NCBI GenBank assembly: GCA_040905185.1
Contig: JBBDRZ010000008.1
Span: forward strand, 29,224-93,223
Origin: DASTEQ01 sp040905185
Lineage (GTDB): Bacteria; Chloroflexota; Limnocylindria; QHBO01
DNA: 64,000 bases
Reading direction: 5' to 3'
A model generated the notes under the pieces. The model did not search any database. It had not been told where the DNA came from and was given only the letters and a program-made list of their open reading frames with translations. Numbering within the stretch: the stretch's first letter is position 1; every line of letters starts with the position of its first letter. Both the position numbers and the translations under genes were made by a program. Below, one piece after another: positions 53,135 through 63,944 of the stretch.

Positions 53135-53934
53135 CCGCGGCCCCGGACTTCGGCGCGCTGTCGGCCGCCGCGGCCCGGGGCGACCACACGGTCGTCATCC
53201 GGCTCGCGGGGGAGATCCTGGCCCAACGACCGGGTGACGACGCGGCGTACGAACTGCGGGCTCGCTCGCTGCAGGCCGTGGGTCGCCTCAACGAGGCCGA
53301 AGCCGATGCCAAGGCCGCGGTTCGGCTGGACCCGGACGAGATCCGCTACCGCGAGCTGCTCGCTCAGGTGTTGTCGGCCGCCGGCGCCCACCGCGAGGCG
53401 GCCGAGGAGTACGCCCGGCTGGCTCGCCTGGACCCGCGCCAGCCGGAGTGGATCCGAGCCGAGGCCGCCGAGCGCCTGGCGTCCGCTGACGCCGAGGCGG
53501 CAGTGGAGGCCGCGCGCCGAGCTTTGCGCCTGGACCCCAACGATGCCGCGGCACAGCTCGCGCTGGCCCATGGGTTGCTGCGGGCCGGCCAGGCGCATCC
53601 TGCCCTCGAGGCCGCTCAACGAGCTGTGGCGCTCGCCCCCGGCGACCCCAGGGCCCGCGCGGCCGAGGCCGACGCTCGGTGGCTGGCCGGCGACGAGTCG
53701 GGCGCCCTGGCCGCCTATGCCGCGCTTTCGCGTGAGAGCGTGGCAGAGGTCCGCGAGGGAGCGGTCGAGAGGGCGCGTGCGCTGTACCGATCCCGGGCCG
53801 GGTTGGGCGGTCGCCTGGTCGCGGCCGTGAAGCCGCTGTTTGTGGCCGCGCTCAGAGCTGATCGGCTGCGACTTCCAGCGCCCGCTGGCGCCAGCGGCGG
53901 TAGCGCCACGCCCCGACCAGGCCCGCAACCATGA
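53131..53934 (+). CDS. Tetratricopeptide-repeat protein
   Basis: A 267-residue Ala-rich protein made of about five TPR-like helix pairs (residues 10-210), with repeated ALRLDPNDAAAQLALAHGLL-like units. No signal peptide or membrane segment is seen. A basic and Pro/Gly-rich tail follows (residues 235-267). It is coupled to glyS by a four-base overlap; its 3' end overlaps the convergent small membrane gene by 83 bases. The partner of this scaffold is unknown. Confidence 0.75.
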   Translation: MTAAPDFGALSAAAARGDHTVVIRLAGEILAQRPGDDAAYELRARSLQAVGRLNEAEADAKAAVRLDPDEIRYRELLAQVLSAAGAHREAAEEYARLARLDPRQPEWIRAEAAERLASADAEAAVEAARRALRLDPNDAAAQLALAHGLLRAGQAHPALEAAQRAVALAPGDPRARAAEADARWLAGDESGALAAYAALSRESVAEVREGAVERARALYRSRAGLGGRLVAAVKPLFVAALRADRLRLPAPAGASGGSATPRPGPQP

Positions 53935-54199
53935 TCAGCAGGCCGCCGCCGAACAGCAGGTAAGTGGCACCGGTCGCACTCAGCGGGTCGCGAAGGACGT
54001 TCGGGGCGGAGATCACCAGGAACGTTGCGCCAAACCCGATCGCGACCTTGGCACCCAGCGAGGTCACCTTCCGCGGCAGGATGACCGCGACCATGGTCAT
54101 CGCGACGACCACCAGGAGTCCGACGAGGGTCACCGGCGGCAGCAGCCACGAGAGCAGGGCCAGCAGGACGCCGATCGCCAGCCAGAGCAGGGTCGCCAT
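53852..54199 (-). CDS. Small integral membrane protein
   Basis: A 115-residue protein with about four hydrophobic segments: MATLLWLAIGVLLALLSWLL, VGLLVVVAMTMVAVIL, a middle pair starting near AIGFGATFLVI, and LLFGGGLLIMVAGLVGAWRY. A basic Arg-rich C-terminus (RRWRQR) suggests an inside-facing end. ATG 54199 on the minus strand has TAGGCT seven bases upstream and no Shine-Dalgarno, a probable leaderless start. Function unknown. Confidence 0.6.
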   Translation of the reverse strand: MATLLWLAIGVLLALLSWLLPPVTLVGLLVVVAMTMVAVILPRKVTSLGAKVAIGFGATFLVISAPNVLRDPLSATGATYLLFGGGLLIMVAGLVGAWRYRRWRQRALEVAADQL

Positions 54200-54206
54200 C
54201 GGTATC

Positions 54207-54212
54207 AGCCTA
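54207..54212 (-). promoter_or_regulatory. -10 element TAGGCT for the small membrane protein
   Basis: TAGGCT on the minus strand ends seven bases before ATG 54199. It matches the TAnnnT, 6-8 base pattern of other genes here. Confidence 0.4.
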
Positions 54213-54218
54213 CGCCGC

Positions 54219-54244
54219 TAGAATCGACCCCGCGACCCCATACT
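54219..54244 (+). promoter_or_regulatory. Candidate -10 elements upstream of ppdK
   Basis: TAGAAT (54219-54224) and CATACT (54239-54244) precede ppdK, whose GTG is at 54259. GGAG lies ten bases upstream of the start. No convincing -35 exists. Confidence 0.3.
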
Positions 54245-54258
54245 GGAGCCTGCGTCCC

Positions 54259-57083
<2,825 letters not shown>

Positions 57084-57087
<4 letters not shown>

Positions 57088-58226
57088 CTTTTCGGGATCT
57101 CCTTGGTCGGGTCGATGAACGGCATGGGCACTACCGTCGCCCCCCGCTCCCCGTGGGGAGTGGTGACCCGGACCTGGTTCCCCATGTCCGCTCGCTCGAC
57201 GGGCAGCCACGCGTACCCGATGTTGCGCTCCAGTCGCGGTGACCATAGCGCGGTGGTGACCTGTCCCACCGGCGCGCCATCGGCGTGGATCGGCCATTTC
57301 GTGAAATTCATCTCCAGCCGGTCGCCGTCAATCTCGACTCCCACCAGGCGACGACGGACTCCCGTCTCGCGCACCCGGCGTAGGGCCTCGCGGCCCATGA
57401 AATCGAAGTCCGCGTCCAGGTTGCACAGGCGCTCGAGACCGACCTCGAACGGGTTGTGCTCGATGGTCATGTCGGCGCCCCAGTTCAGGATGCCGCCCTC
57501 AACTCGGCGGATGTCGCTCGGTCCAGTGGGCCGGATCTGGAACGGCTTGCCGGCTTCCATGATTCGTTCCCAGAGGTCCGTGCCGTATTGGCCGTCGCGC
57601 AGGTAGATCTCGTAGCCCACCTCGGCCGTCCAGCCCGTTCGGGTCACCACGACCGGGATGCCGTCCAGGTTGAGCTCGCGGAACCAGTAGTACTTCAGCG
57701 ACAGGATGTCGTCCCCGAACAGGGCGGCCACGACGTCCTTCGAGCGCGGTCCCTGGATCTGGACCGGCGACACGTCGGGCTCGCCGAGCCGGACGTCCCA
57801 GCCCAGGTTGGCGGCCAGGCCGATGGCGTACAGCAGGGCGTCGGAGCTGGCGAGTGCGAACCAGAAGTGGTTCTCGCCCAGGCGCAGCATGACCGGGTCG
57901 TTGACGATGCCCCCTTCGGGCGTGGTGATGAGGACGTATTTCCCCTGGCCCACCGCGCACCTCGACAGGTCCCGCGGGGTCAGCAGCTGGGCGAAGCGGA
58001 ACCCGTCACGGCCCTGGACCTCGAGATTGCGCTCGACCGCCACGTCCCACAGGGTCACGTGGTTCAGGAGGTGCCAGTACTCGGCCTCGAAGTCGTCGTA
58101 GCAGGTCGGGAACAACATGTGGTTGTAGACCGTGTAGCCCCGCGGGCCGTATTGCTGCTGGGCCTCGTAGAACGGCGACCGCCGGAGCCGCGCCCCGCGC
58201 TGGACCAGGGACATGTCGAAGGCCAT
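57084..58226 (-). CDS. GcvT-family aminomethyltransferase-like, similar to DMSP demethylase DmdA
   Basis: A folate-binding GcvT-family protein of 380 residues. ATG 58226 on the minus strand has a strong GGAGG-type Shine-Dalgarno. The N-terminal TVYNHMLFPTCYDDFEAEYW, WDVAVERNLEVQGRDG and SPVQIQGPRSKDVV segments look more like DmdA than like the glycine-cleavage T protein. The substrate (DMSP or another methyl donor) cannot be decided: no dmdB, dmdC or dmdD genes and no glycine cleavage genes are in the window. Related sarcosine or dimethylglycine demethylase domains are possible. It converges on ppdK. Confidence 0.75.
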
Positions 58227-58336
58227 GCGTTCCTCCTCCAGGAGACCGATACCGATGGGCCTCTTCTACACGACTCGGCTGCGCAGCGACTCCCCGGATC
58301 AGCGCTTGAGACTCAGGGGCCCAGGTCCGGCGTTGG

Positions 58337-59008
58337 CTAGGGCGTCGGTGTGGGGGTCGGGTCTAGGGTTGGCGACGGCTCGAGCGTCGGTGCGGGGCTC
58401 GGCGTCGGTGTGGGGCTCGGCGTTGGTGTGGGGCTCGGCGTTGGTGTTGGCGGAGACGCGGTGGCGTCGAAGCTGGGTGGCGGGGGAAGGGTCGGTTGCG
58501 GAGGTCGCGGCGTCGCGCCCGGGGGCACGGACGGCAATGGACCCGGCGTCACCCCCGCCACGGGCGTCTCGAATCCCGACGGGGTGGGAGCCTCGGCTGG
58601 GGTGGAGTCGCCGCCCGACTCCTGGCGGCTCTGGGCAGGTACGCCATCCGATGGGCTGGACAGGCCCGCCAGTTCGGTCCCTTCCGGCCCGCCTGCCGGT
58701 CCGCCCGCGGGCCCTCCCAAGCCCACGAGTTGAGAGACTCCGAAAACGACCAAGATGCCGGCCACCACGGTGCCCACGACCACAGTCGCCAAACGGGCCC
58801 AGGCTACGCCGATCCGCAGTCGGCTGGGCGCGGCCAGCGGAGGCGGGCTGCCCGCCGCCGCCACGTCAATCAGGGCAAGCGCGTCGAACGCTCCCAGCCG
58901 GGCCGTGCAGGACTCGCAGAGCGTCGCATGGACAGCAATCTCGCGCGGCGGGTCGCCCATGGCTCCGTCGACGAGCCAGGCCTCGAGTTGCGCATGGGTA
59001 TCGGTCAT
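58337..59008 (-). CDS. Anti-sigma-like zinc-finger membrane protein
   Basis: A 223-residue protein with a ZAS-type zinc motif H27, C31, C34 (HATLCESC) typical of anti-sigma factors. A single transmembrane segment lies near residues 72-92. The outside part is Pro/Thr/Ser/Gly-rich, ending in repeats of Pro-Thr pairs. It overlaps the degenerate sigma-like gene by four bases. It probably binds that protein or another sigma factor; function is inferred. Confidence 0.65.
   Translation of the reverse strand: MTDTHAQLEAWLVDGAMGDPPREIAVHATLCESCTARLGAFDALALIDVAAAGSPPPLAAPSRLRIGVAWARLATVVVGTVVAGILVVFGVSQLVGLGGPAGGPAGGPEGTELAGLSSPSDGVPAQSRQESGGDSTPAEAPTPSGFETPVAGVTPGPLPSVPPGATPRPPQPTLPPPPSFDATASPPTPTPSPTPTPSPTPTPSPAPTLEPSPTLDPTPTPTP
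58401..58436 (+). repeat. 18-bp tandem repeats coding the Pro-Thr tail
   Basis: Units of 18 bases (GGCGTCGGTGTGGGGCTC and GGCGTTGGTGTGGGGCTC) start at 58401 and 58419, with partial copies on both sides. On the minus strand they encode Thr-Pro-Ser-Pro-type repeats of the anti-sigma-like protein. Confidence 0.75.
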
Positions 59009-59544
59009 CGGCCGGATCCGGACAGCACCTGCGCTGCCGCCGCGTGAACTCGGGCGGTCAGGGGTCCGGCGGCGGGTTTGGTGTTGCGTGTCTGCGAGGC
59101 TGCCAAGTAGGCGGTCAAGTAGTCGCGGCGGGCGCGCCGAACCCGTTCATCACTGCCCGTCACCTCGTACACGTCGGCGGCCGCGAATCCCTCCACCGTG
59201 GCCGCTACGACCGCCGCTCGACCCTGGACGTCAAGGCTGGCCAGGGCGTCGTAGGTCGCGGGATCCACGCCCAGCGTCAGCAAGGCGTCGCGCCGTTCCG
59301 CCTCACCTGGGCGCTGGTGGCCCCAGGCCGGCCGGCGTGCCGCACGCGTCAGGGAGGCGCGGAGCCATGCCGCGGCACGCTCGGGATGGCGGAGCTGGAC
59401 GATGCGCTCGGCGCCGCTGGCCAATGCCTCTGCGCTGAGCATCCCGGCCAGGGGCCGGTCGCCCAGGGTCACGAGCAGGGCGAATCCGTGCAGTCGCTCG
59501 CCATGCAGCTCGACGAACGCGTCGCGCAGGGACGGGTCCTCCAT
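59005..59544 (-). CDS. Degenerate ECF-sigma-like protein
   Basis: A 179-residue protein with a weak sigma-2-like segment (HGERLHGFALLVTLGDRPLA, residues 14-33) and a sigma-4-like segment (residues about 95-150, with GRAAVVAATVEGFAAADVYE). The region-2 acidic motif and the region-4 recognition helix are degenerate. It is followed by an anti-sigma-like zinc protein with a four-base overlap, the usual order. ATG 59544 has TACCAT seven bases upstream and no Shine-Dalgarno. It may be an inactive sigma that still binds the anti-sigma, or a highly divergent sigma. Confidence 0.55.
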   Translation of the reverse strand: MEDPSLRDAFVELHGERLHGFALLVTLGDRPLAGMLSAEALASGAERIVQLRHPERAAAWLRASLTRAARRPAWGHQRPGEAERRDALLTLGVDPATYDALASLDVQGRAAVVAATVEGFAAADVYEVTGSDERVRRARRDYLTAYLAASQTRNTKPAAGPLTARVHAAAAQVLSGSGR

Positions 59545-59551
59545 GCGGCCG

Positions 59552-59557
59552 ATGGTA
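59552..59557 (-). promoter_or_regulatory. -10 element TACCAT for the sigma-like gene
   Basis: TACCAT on the minus strand is seven bases from ATG 59544. No Shine-Dalgarno sequence is present; leaderless transcription is likely. Confidence 0.4.
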
Positions 59558-59609
59558 GCCGACCGCAGTCACGTCTCCCGCTGATTGAGCGAGCGGAGTT
59601 TCCCAGAAC

Positions 59610-59670
59610 TTGACAGGGCGCTAAAATAGGGTCTGGACCCTTGACAAAACCCTTGACAAATTACTTGACA
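59610..59670 (+). promoter_or_regulatory. Control region of dnaG-rpoD with TTGACA array and palindrome
   Basis: A stretch of about 60 bases, unusually AT-rich for this genome, has TTGACA at 59610, 59641, 59653 and 59665. The last three are exactly 12 bases apart. TAAAAT at 59622-59627 could be a -10, but no -35 lies 16-18 bases before it (only TTTCCC). Between it and the array is the palindrome AGGGTCTGGACCCT (59628-59641). The repeats may be regulator binding sites; a standard promoter with TTGACA as -35 is not obvious because the nearest spacing is six bases. Confidence 0.5.
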
Positions 59671-59699
59671 CGCGCGCCAGGCGCGTGGGGATCGCTTCG

Positions 59700-61517
59700 A
59701 TGAACTCAGCCGGCACCGTCGCCGATATCAAGTCGCGCCTGCCCGTCACCGAGATCGTGGGCGAAACGGTCACCCTCAAAAAAGCGGGCTCGACCTGGAA
59801 GGGCCTGTGCCCGTTCCACACCGAGCGCACCCCGTCGTTCACGGTCAGCCCCGAACGCGAGTCGTGGCACTGCTTCGGGTGCGGCGAGCACGGGGACATC
59901 TTCACCTTCGTCATGAAGCGGGACGGGCTCGACTTCCGGGAGGCGCTGAACCGGCTGGCGGAGCGCGCCGGTGTTGAGGTATCGGCTCGGGGCGCGCGCG
60001 AAGATCGGCACCGCAAGCGACTCCGAGACGCACTCGAGGCCGCCATCGCGTGGTACCGCGAGGTCCTGCGCCAGGCCCGCCAGGCCGAGCCGGCCCGCCG
60101 ATATCTGGCCGAGCGCGGCTTTTCAGAGGAGACCCTGGATCAATTCGGCATCGGCTTTGCACCCGACAGCTGGGATGCGCTGGTCAAGCGCCTGGCCGCT
60201 CGCGGGTTCTCCTCGGAGGACATGATCGCGGCGGGGCTCGCCAGCGCCGGCAGCCGGGGACGGCCGGTGGACCGATTCCGACGCCGGATCATCGTCCCCA
60301 TTCGGGATGCGGCCGGGAAAGCAGTAGGCCTTGGGGGCCGGATCATGCCCGACGGAGAGGGGCCCAAGTATCTGAACTCGCCGGCCACGTCGTTGTTCGA
60401 CAAGAGCAAGACGCTGTACGGGATCGATCGGGCCCGGACCGCCATTCGCCGCGAGAAGCTGGCGGTCATCGTCGAGGGCTATACGGACGTGATGGCCGCC
60501 CACCAGGCCGGGTTCACGAACGTCGTCGCTTCGCTGGGCACCGCCCTCACCCGCGGCCAGGTGGAGCTGGCGACCCGCTACGCCGATGCAATCACTCTCG
60601 CGTACGACGTCGACCTGGCCGGCGAGGCGGCCACCGAGCGCGGTCTACTCGAGGAGCTTGGCCCGAGCCAAAGCGTAACGAAGCTGCGGGTCTTTCGGAT
60701 CCCCGCCGGAAAGGATCCGGCTGATTTGATACAGACCGATCCTGACGCATGGCGCCAAGCGGTCGAGAACGCAAAGCCTCTGATCGACTACTTCATCGAG
60801 CGCGAAGGGGCCAAGGTGGATATGGACACGGTCGCGGGCCGGCGTGAGATGGCGGGACGCGTCCTTGCCAAACTCCAGCGCGTGACCGATCCAGTGGTAC
60901 AGGACCTCTACCTTCAGGAGTTATCGCGGAAGGTCAAGGTCGACGAGCGGATCCTGCGCGAAGGCCTCGGCCGGCCGCGCGTCCAACGACGCACGGCGAC
61001 GGCGTCCACACCAGTGGGTCCCGGCGCTCCCATCCTGGATGCGCTCGAGACCGAGACCCTGGCCCTCCTGATCCTCCATCCAGGACTGACCGCGGACCTC
61101 GCGTCCAATCCGCTCCCGTTCGGGCGACCGGAGGCCACGGCCCTGGCCGAGGCATGGACTGCGTGGGTCGCCGCCGAAACGGGTGGCGGCCCGCGCGACC
61201 TGGAAGCGTTCGTCGGTGAGCTCGATCCGATCTCCGCGGACCTCGCGCGGGTAGTTATCCACGCCGCCGGTGCTGGGCCGCGCCACGAGCCGGCGGTCGC
61301 TGCCGAGGCGCTGCGTGTCTGCCGCCTCCGCCTGCGGCGGGCGCGGATCGAAGAGGCCATCGGAGATGGCCGGCACCTGCTGGAAGACGCGGAGCGCGAT
61401 GGCGACCGCGAACTCCTGGGACAAATTGAGACTCACATCATCCAGCTCGGCCGCGAGAAGGCCGATGTCACCCGACAGCTAGCGATTCCGGCCGTCCCGG
61501 CGCAAGGAGGACCCTGA
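59700..61517 (+). CDS. dnaG: DNA primase
   Basis: Makes RNA primers for replication; 605 residues. ATG 59700 is preferred, with GGGGA eight bases upstream, over GTG 59685. The CHC2 zinc site is C37, H40, C58, C61 (CPFH...CFGC). The TOPRIM core has VIVEGYTDVMA (catalytic Glu) and AYDVDLAG with the D-x-D metal site. The C-terminal domain that binds DnaB starts near residue 440 and is helical. Forms an operon with rpoD, as in the macromolecular synthesis operon; no rpsU is seen. Confidence 0.96.
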   Translation: MNSAGTVADIKSRLPVTEIVGETVTLKKAGSTWKGLCPFHTERTPSFTVSPERESWHCFGCGEHGDIFTFVMKRDGLDFREALNRLAERAGVEVSARGAREDRHRKRLRDALEAAIAWYREVLRQARQAEPARRYLAERGFSEETLDQFGIGFAPDSWDALVKRLAARGFSSEDMIAAGLASAGSRGRPVDRFRRRIIVPIRDAAGKAVGLGGRIMPDGEGPKYLNSPATSLFDKSKTLYGIDRARTAIRREKLAVIVEGYTDVMAAHQAGFTNVVASLGTALTRGQVELATRYADAITLAYDVDLAGEAATERGLLEELGPSQSVTKLRVFRIPAGKDPADLIQTDPDAWRQAVENAKPLIDYFIEREGAKVDMDTVAGRREMAGRVLAKLQRVTDPVVQDLYLQELSRKVKVDERILREGLGRPRVQRRTATASTPVGPGAPILDALETETLALLILHPGLTADLASNPLPFGRPEATALAEAWTAWVAAETGGGPRDLEAFVGELDPISADLARVVIHAAGAGPRHEPAVAAEALRVCRLRLRRARIEEAIGDGRHLLEDAERDGDRELLGQIETHIIQLGREKADVTRQLAIPAVPAQGGP

Positions 61518-61519
61518 TC

Positions 61520-63781
61520 GTGGCCCAGGCCAAGACCCCAATCCGCGGAACCACCAAGGCCAGCACAAAGCCGGCTCCGGCGCCCAAGGCCGCTTCGGCT
61601 CCGACAAAGGCCGCTTCGGCTCCGACAAAGGCCGCTTCGGCTCCGACAAAGGCCGCTTCGGCTCCCGTCAAGCCCGGGCCTAAGCCGGCCTTGAAGACCA
61701 AGCCGATCGCGCCGAAGGTCCCGGTCAAGACCACAGCAGCGAAGCCCGTTACGAAGCTTGTGGCAACCAAGCCGGTGGCCGTGAAAGGGACCGCCGCGAA
61801 GCCTACGGGCGGGAAAGCCCCAGCCGCGAAGCCGGTGGCATCGAGAGCGCCAGCCGAGAAGGCGAAAGGCGCGAAGCCTGCCCGTGCATCGGCGTCAGTC
61901 AAGGCCACGCCTGCGGCCGCGAAGCCCGCGGCGGCGAAGCCCGCGGCTGCGAAGGCCGCCTCCGCACCGACCGCAGCCAAGGCGAAGCCGGTGAAGGTCA
62001 AGGCCGCCCCGGTCACCACCCCGGAAGGATCCGAGGAGGCCGCCGCCGCTGTCGAGGACCTGCTGTCGCATGGCCGCGAGGACGGATTCATCACCCACGA
62101 CCAGATCCTGGCCGCCGTTCCCGCGCCCGAAACCAACCTGGAACACATCGAGGAGCTGTTCGCGGCCGCCGAGGAGCAGGGGGTCGAGGTCTTCGACGCC
62201 GAGAATCAGCCGACCTTCAGCGAGCCGGCCGACGAGGTCGCGGTCGCCATCCCTGACGAGGAGCTCGCCGAGGGCAAGGCCGACAAGGAGCCCGAGGAGG
62301 ACCTGGAGGCCCTGGCCGCCGACCTCATCGGGATCGACGACCCGGTGCGGATGTACCTCAAGGAGATCGGGAAAGTGGCGTTGCTGACCGCCGAGGAGGA
62401 GGTCGTCCTGGCCAAGGCGATCGAGTTGGGGGAGCTGGCGATCGAGGACCCGGCGCGCGCGATGGTGAACCTGTACACCTGGGTCACGCTCAGCAGCGAG
62501 CCCAAGGCACGGGCCATGGCCGCCATGCGCGCCTTCGACCTGCCCCAGGAGTCGCCGCGCGTCGCCCTGGACGCCATCGACTGGTGGGTCGCCTCCGGAA
62601 AGCCCATCGAGCGTCCCTCGATTCGGTTCACCAAGGCCCGCCGCGATCCGGAGCTGGACGACGAGGGTCGGGCGCGGATTCTGCAGGCCGAGTCGCTGCT
62701 GAAGTCACTCGCCAGCGACCCTGCCCAGGCGCTGAAAGACGCGGTCCTGTTCGGCCACACGTATCGCTTCCGGCAACTCGAGCACCCCGGCCGCGACGAG
62801 CTCTACGCGCTCGAGCGCTGGGCCCGCGAGACGGCGCAGGCCATCGTCCGCGCCTACATCGAGGCCGGGCGCGACAAGGCGTACCTCAAGGAGCTTGGCT
62901 ACGACCCGGAGGTCCCGCCGGAGATCCCGCTCGAGCGCCGCAGCGGCCGGCTGGTGGACCAGAGCGTCGACGGCCGTCGACGCCTGACCGAGGCCAACCT
63001 GCGCCTGGTGGTGAGCATCGCCAAGAAGTACATCGGCCGCGGCATGAGCTTCCTGGACCTCATCCAGGAGGGGAACATCGGGCTCATCCGGGCGGTCGAG
63101 AAGTTCGAGTACGAAAAGGGCTTCAAGTTCAGCACGTACGCCACGTGGTGGATTCGGCAGGCCATCACGCGGGCCATTGCCGACCAGGCGCGGACGATCC
63201 GCATCCCGGTCCACATGGTGGAGACCATCAACCGCCTGATCCGCGTCAGCCGGACCCTGCTCCAGGAGCTCGGTCGCGAGCCCACGGTGGAGGAGATCGC
63301 GCGCCGCATGAGCCGCGACGAGATCGTGCGGGAGCTGCGGGACAAGCTCGAGCGAGAGCCTACCGAGGAGGAGGTCGACCGTCGCGAGGCGGCCGGGCCG
63401 CAGACGGTCAGTCCCGAGAAAGTGCGCGAGATCATGAAGGTCAGCCAGGAGCCGGTCAGCCTCGAGACGCCCATCGGCGAGGAGGAGGACAGCCACCTCG
63501 GAGACTTCATCCCCGACCTGGCGAGCGTCGCCCCCGCGGACGCGGCCAGCCACCAGCTCCTCAAGGAGCAGGTGGAGGGCGTGCTGGACAGCCTCACCCC
63601 GCGCGAGCGGCGGGTCCTTCAGCTCCGCTTCGGGCTGGAGGACGGGCGGAGCCGCACCCTGGAGGAGGTGGGTCGCGACTTCAACGTGACCCGGGAGCGG
63701 ATTCGGCAAATCGAGGCCAAGGCCCTCCGCAAGCTCCGCCACCCCAGTCGCAGCCGCAAGCTGAAGGACTACCTGGAATAG
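61520..63781 (+). CDS. rpoD: RNA polymerase primary sigma factor
   Basis: Housekeeping sigma-70 factor (SigA/RpoD), 753 residues. GTG 61520 with AAGGAGGA (61504-61511) eight bases upstream. Residues 1-170 are a Lys/Ala/Pro tail with tandem repeats. Region 1.1 is around 170-235, region 1.2 begins at residue 272 (IDDPVRMYLKEIG). Region 2 from about 490 has RLVVSIAKKYIGRGMSFLDL and STYATWWIRQAI, and region 4 ends with the helix-turn-helix near 700-745. Between regions 1.2 and 2 lies a non-conserved region of about 180 residues, and region 3 has an extra segment. Follows dnaG by two bases. Confidence 0.96.
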   Translation: MAQAKTPIRGTTKASTKPAPAPKAASAPTKAASAPTKAASAPTKAASAPVKPGPKPALKTKPIAPKVPVKTTAAKPVTKLVATKPVAVKGTAAKPTGGKAPAAKPVASRAPAEKAKGAKPARASASVKATPAAAKPAAAKPAAAKAASAPTAAKAKPVKVKAAPVTTPEGSEEAAAAVEDLLSHGREDGFITHDQILAAVPAPETNLEHIEELFAAAEEQGVEVFDAENQPTFSEPADEVAVAIPDEELAEGKADKEPEEDLEALAADLIGIDDPVRMYLKEIGKVALLTAEEEVVLAKAIELGELAIEDPARAMVNLYTWVTLSSEPKARAMAAMRAFDLPQESPRVALDAIDWWVASGKPIERPSIRFTKARRDPELDDEGRARILQAESLLKSLASDPAQALKDAVLFGHTYRFRQLEHPGRDELYALERWARETAQAIVRAYIEAGRDKAYLKELGYDPEVPPEIPLERRSGRLVDQSVDGRRRLTEANLRLVVSIAKKYIGRGMSFLDLIQEGNIGLIRAVEKFEYEKGFKFSTYATWWIRQAITRAIADQARTIRIPVHMVETINRLIRVSRTLLQELGREPTVEEIARRMSRDEIVRELRDKLEREPTEEEVDRREAAGPQTVSPEKVREIMKVSQEPVSLETPIGEEEDSHLGDFIPDLASVAPADAASHQLLKEQVEGVLDSLTPRERRVLQLRFGLEDGRSRTLEEVGRDFNVTRERIRQIEAKALRKLRHPSRSRKLKDYLE
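61588..61671 (+). repeat. 21-bp tandem repeats in the rpoD N-terminal tail
   Basis: The unit GGCCGCTTCGGCTCCGACAA plus one A repeats at 61588, 61609 and 61630 exactly, with a fourth, partial copy at 61651. They encode the AASAPTK repeats of the sigma factor tail. Confidence 0.85.
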
Positions 63782-63803
63782 ACCGATGGATAGGCTGGCG
63801 GAT

Positions 63804-63818
63804 GGGCCGATCCGGCCC
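63804..63818 (+). terminator. Hairpin after rpoD
   Basis: GGGCCG (63804-63809) and CGGCCC (63813-63818) form a perfect stem with an ATC loop. No T-run follows; a weak terminator or a processing site is possible. It lies just upstream of the tRNA -10. Confidence 0.3.
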
Positions 63819-63824
63819 GCGGCC

Positions 63825-63830
63825 TATAAT
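63825..63830 (+). promoter_or_regulatory. -10 element of tRNA-Asn
   Basis: A perfect TATAAT about 40 bases upstream of the tRNA. No good -35 is seen at the usual distance. The region between them contains the hairpin CCGGCCGC/GCGGCCGG (63843-63850 with 63855-63862), which would lie in the RNA leader and may guide processing. Confidence 0.55.
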
Positions 63831-63869
63831 CCGCGCCGTTCCCCGGCCGCCGCCGCGGCCGGCATGCGT

Positions 63870-63944
63870 TCCGGCGTAGCTCAGTGGTAGAGCGGGCGGC
63901 TGTTAACCGCTTGGTCGTAGGTTCGAATCCTACCGCCGGAGCCA
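63870..63944 (+). tRNA. tRNA-Asn (anticodon GTT)
   Basis: The acceptor stem TCCGGCG (63870-63876) pairs with CGCCGGA (63934-63940). The D arm GCTCAGTGGTAGAGC, anticodon stem GGCGG/CCGCT with loop CTGTTAA (anticodon GTT at 63902-63904), and T arm GTTCGAATCC fit the cloverleaf. Discriminator G63941 and encoded CCA 63942-63944 complete it. Asn tRNA is a substrate for t6A at A37, made by the TsaBDE complex encoded in this window. Confidence 0.95.

Noticed and set aside
58340..58460. Tandem repeats near 58400 and 61588 as a CRISPR array
   Set aside because: Units are 18-21 bases, directly adjacent without unique spacers, in frame inside coding genes.
59610..59627. TTGACA 59610 with TAAAAT 59622 as a standard promoter
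   Set aside because: The spacer is six bases, far from the 16-18 required, so the pair is not reported as a -35/-10.
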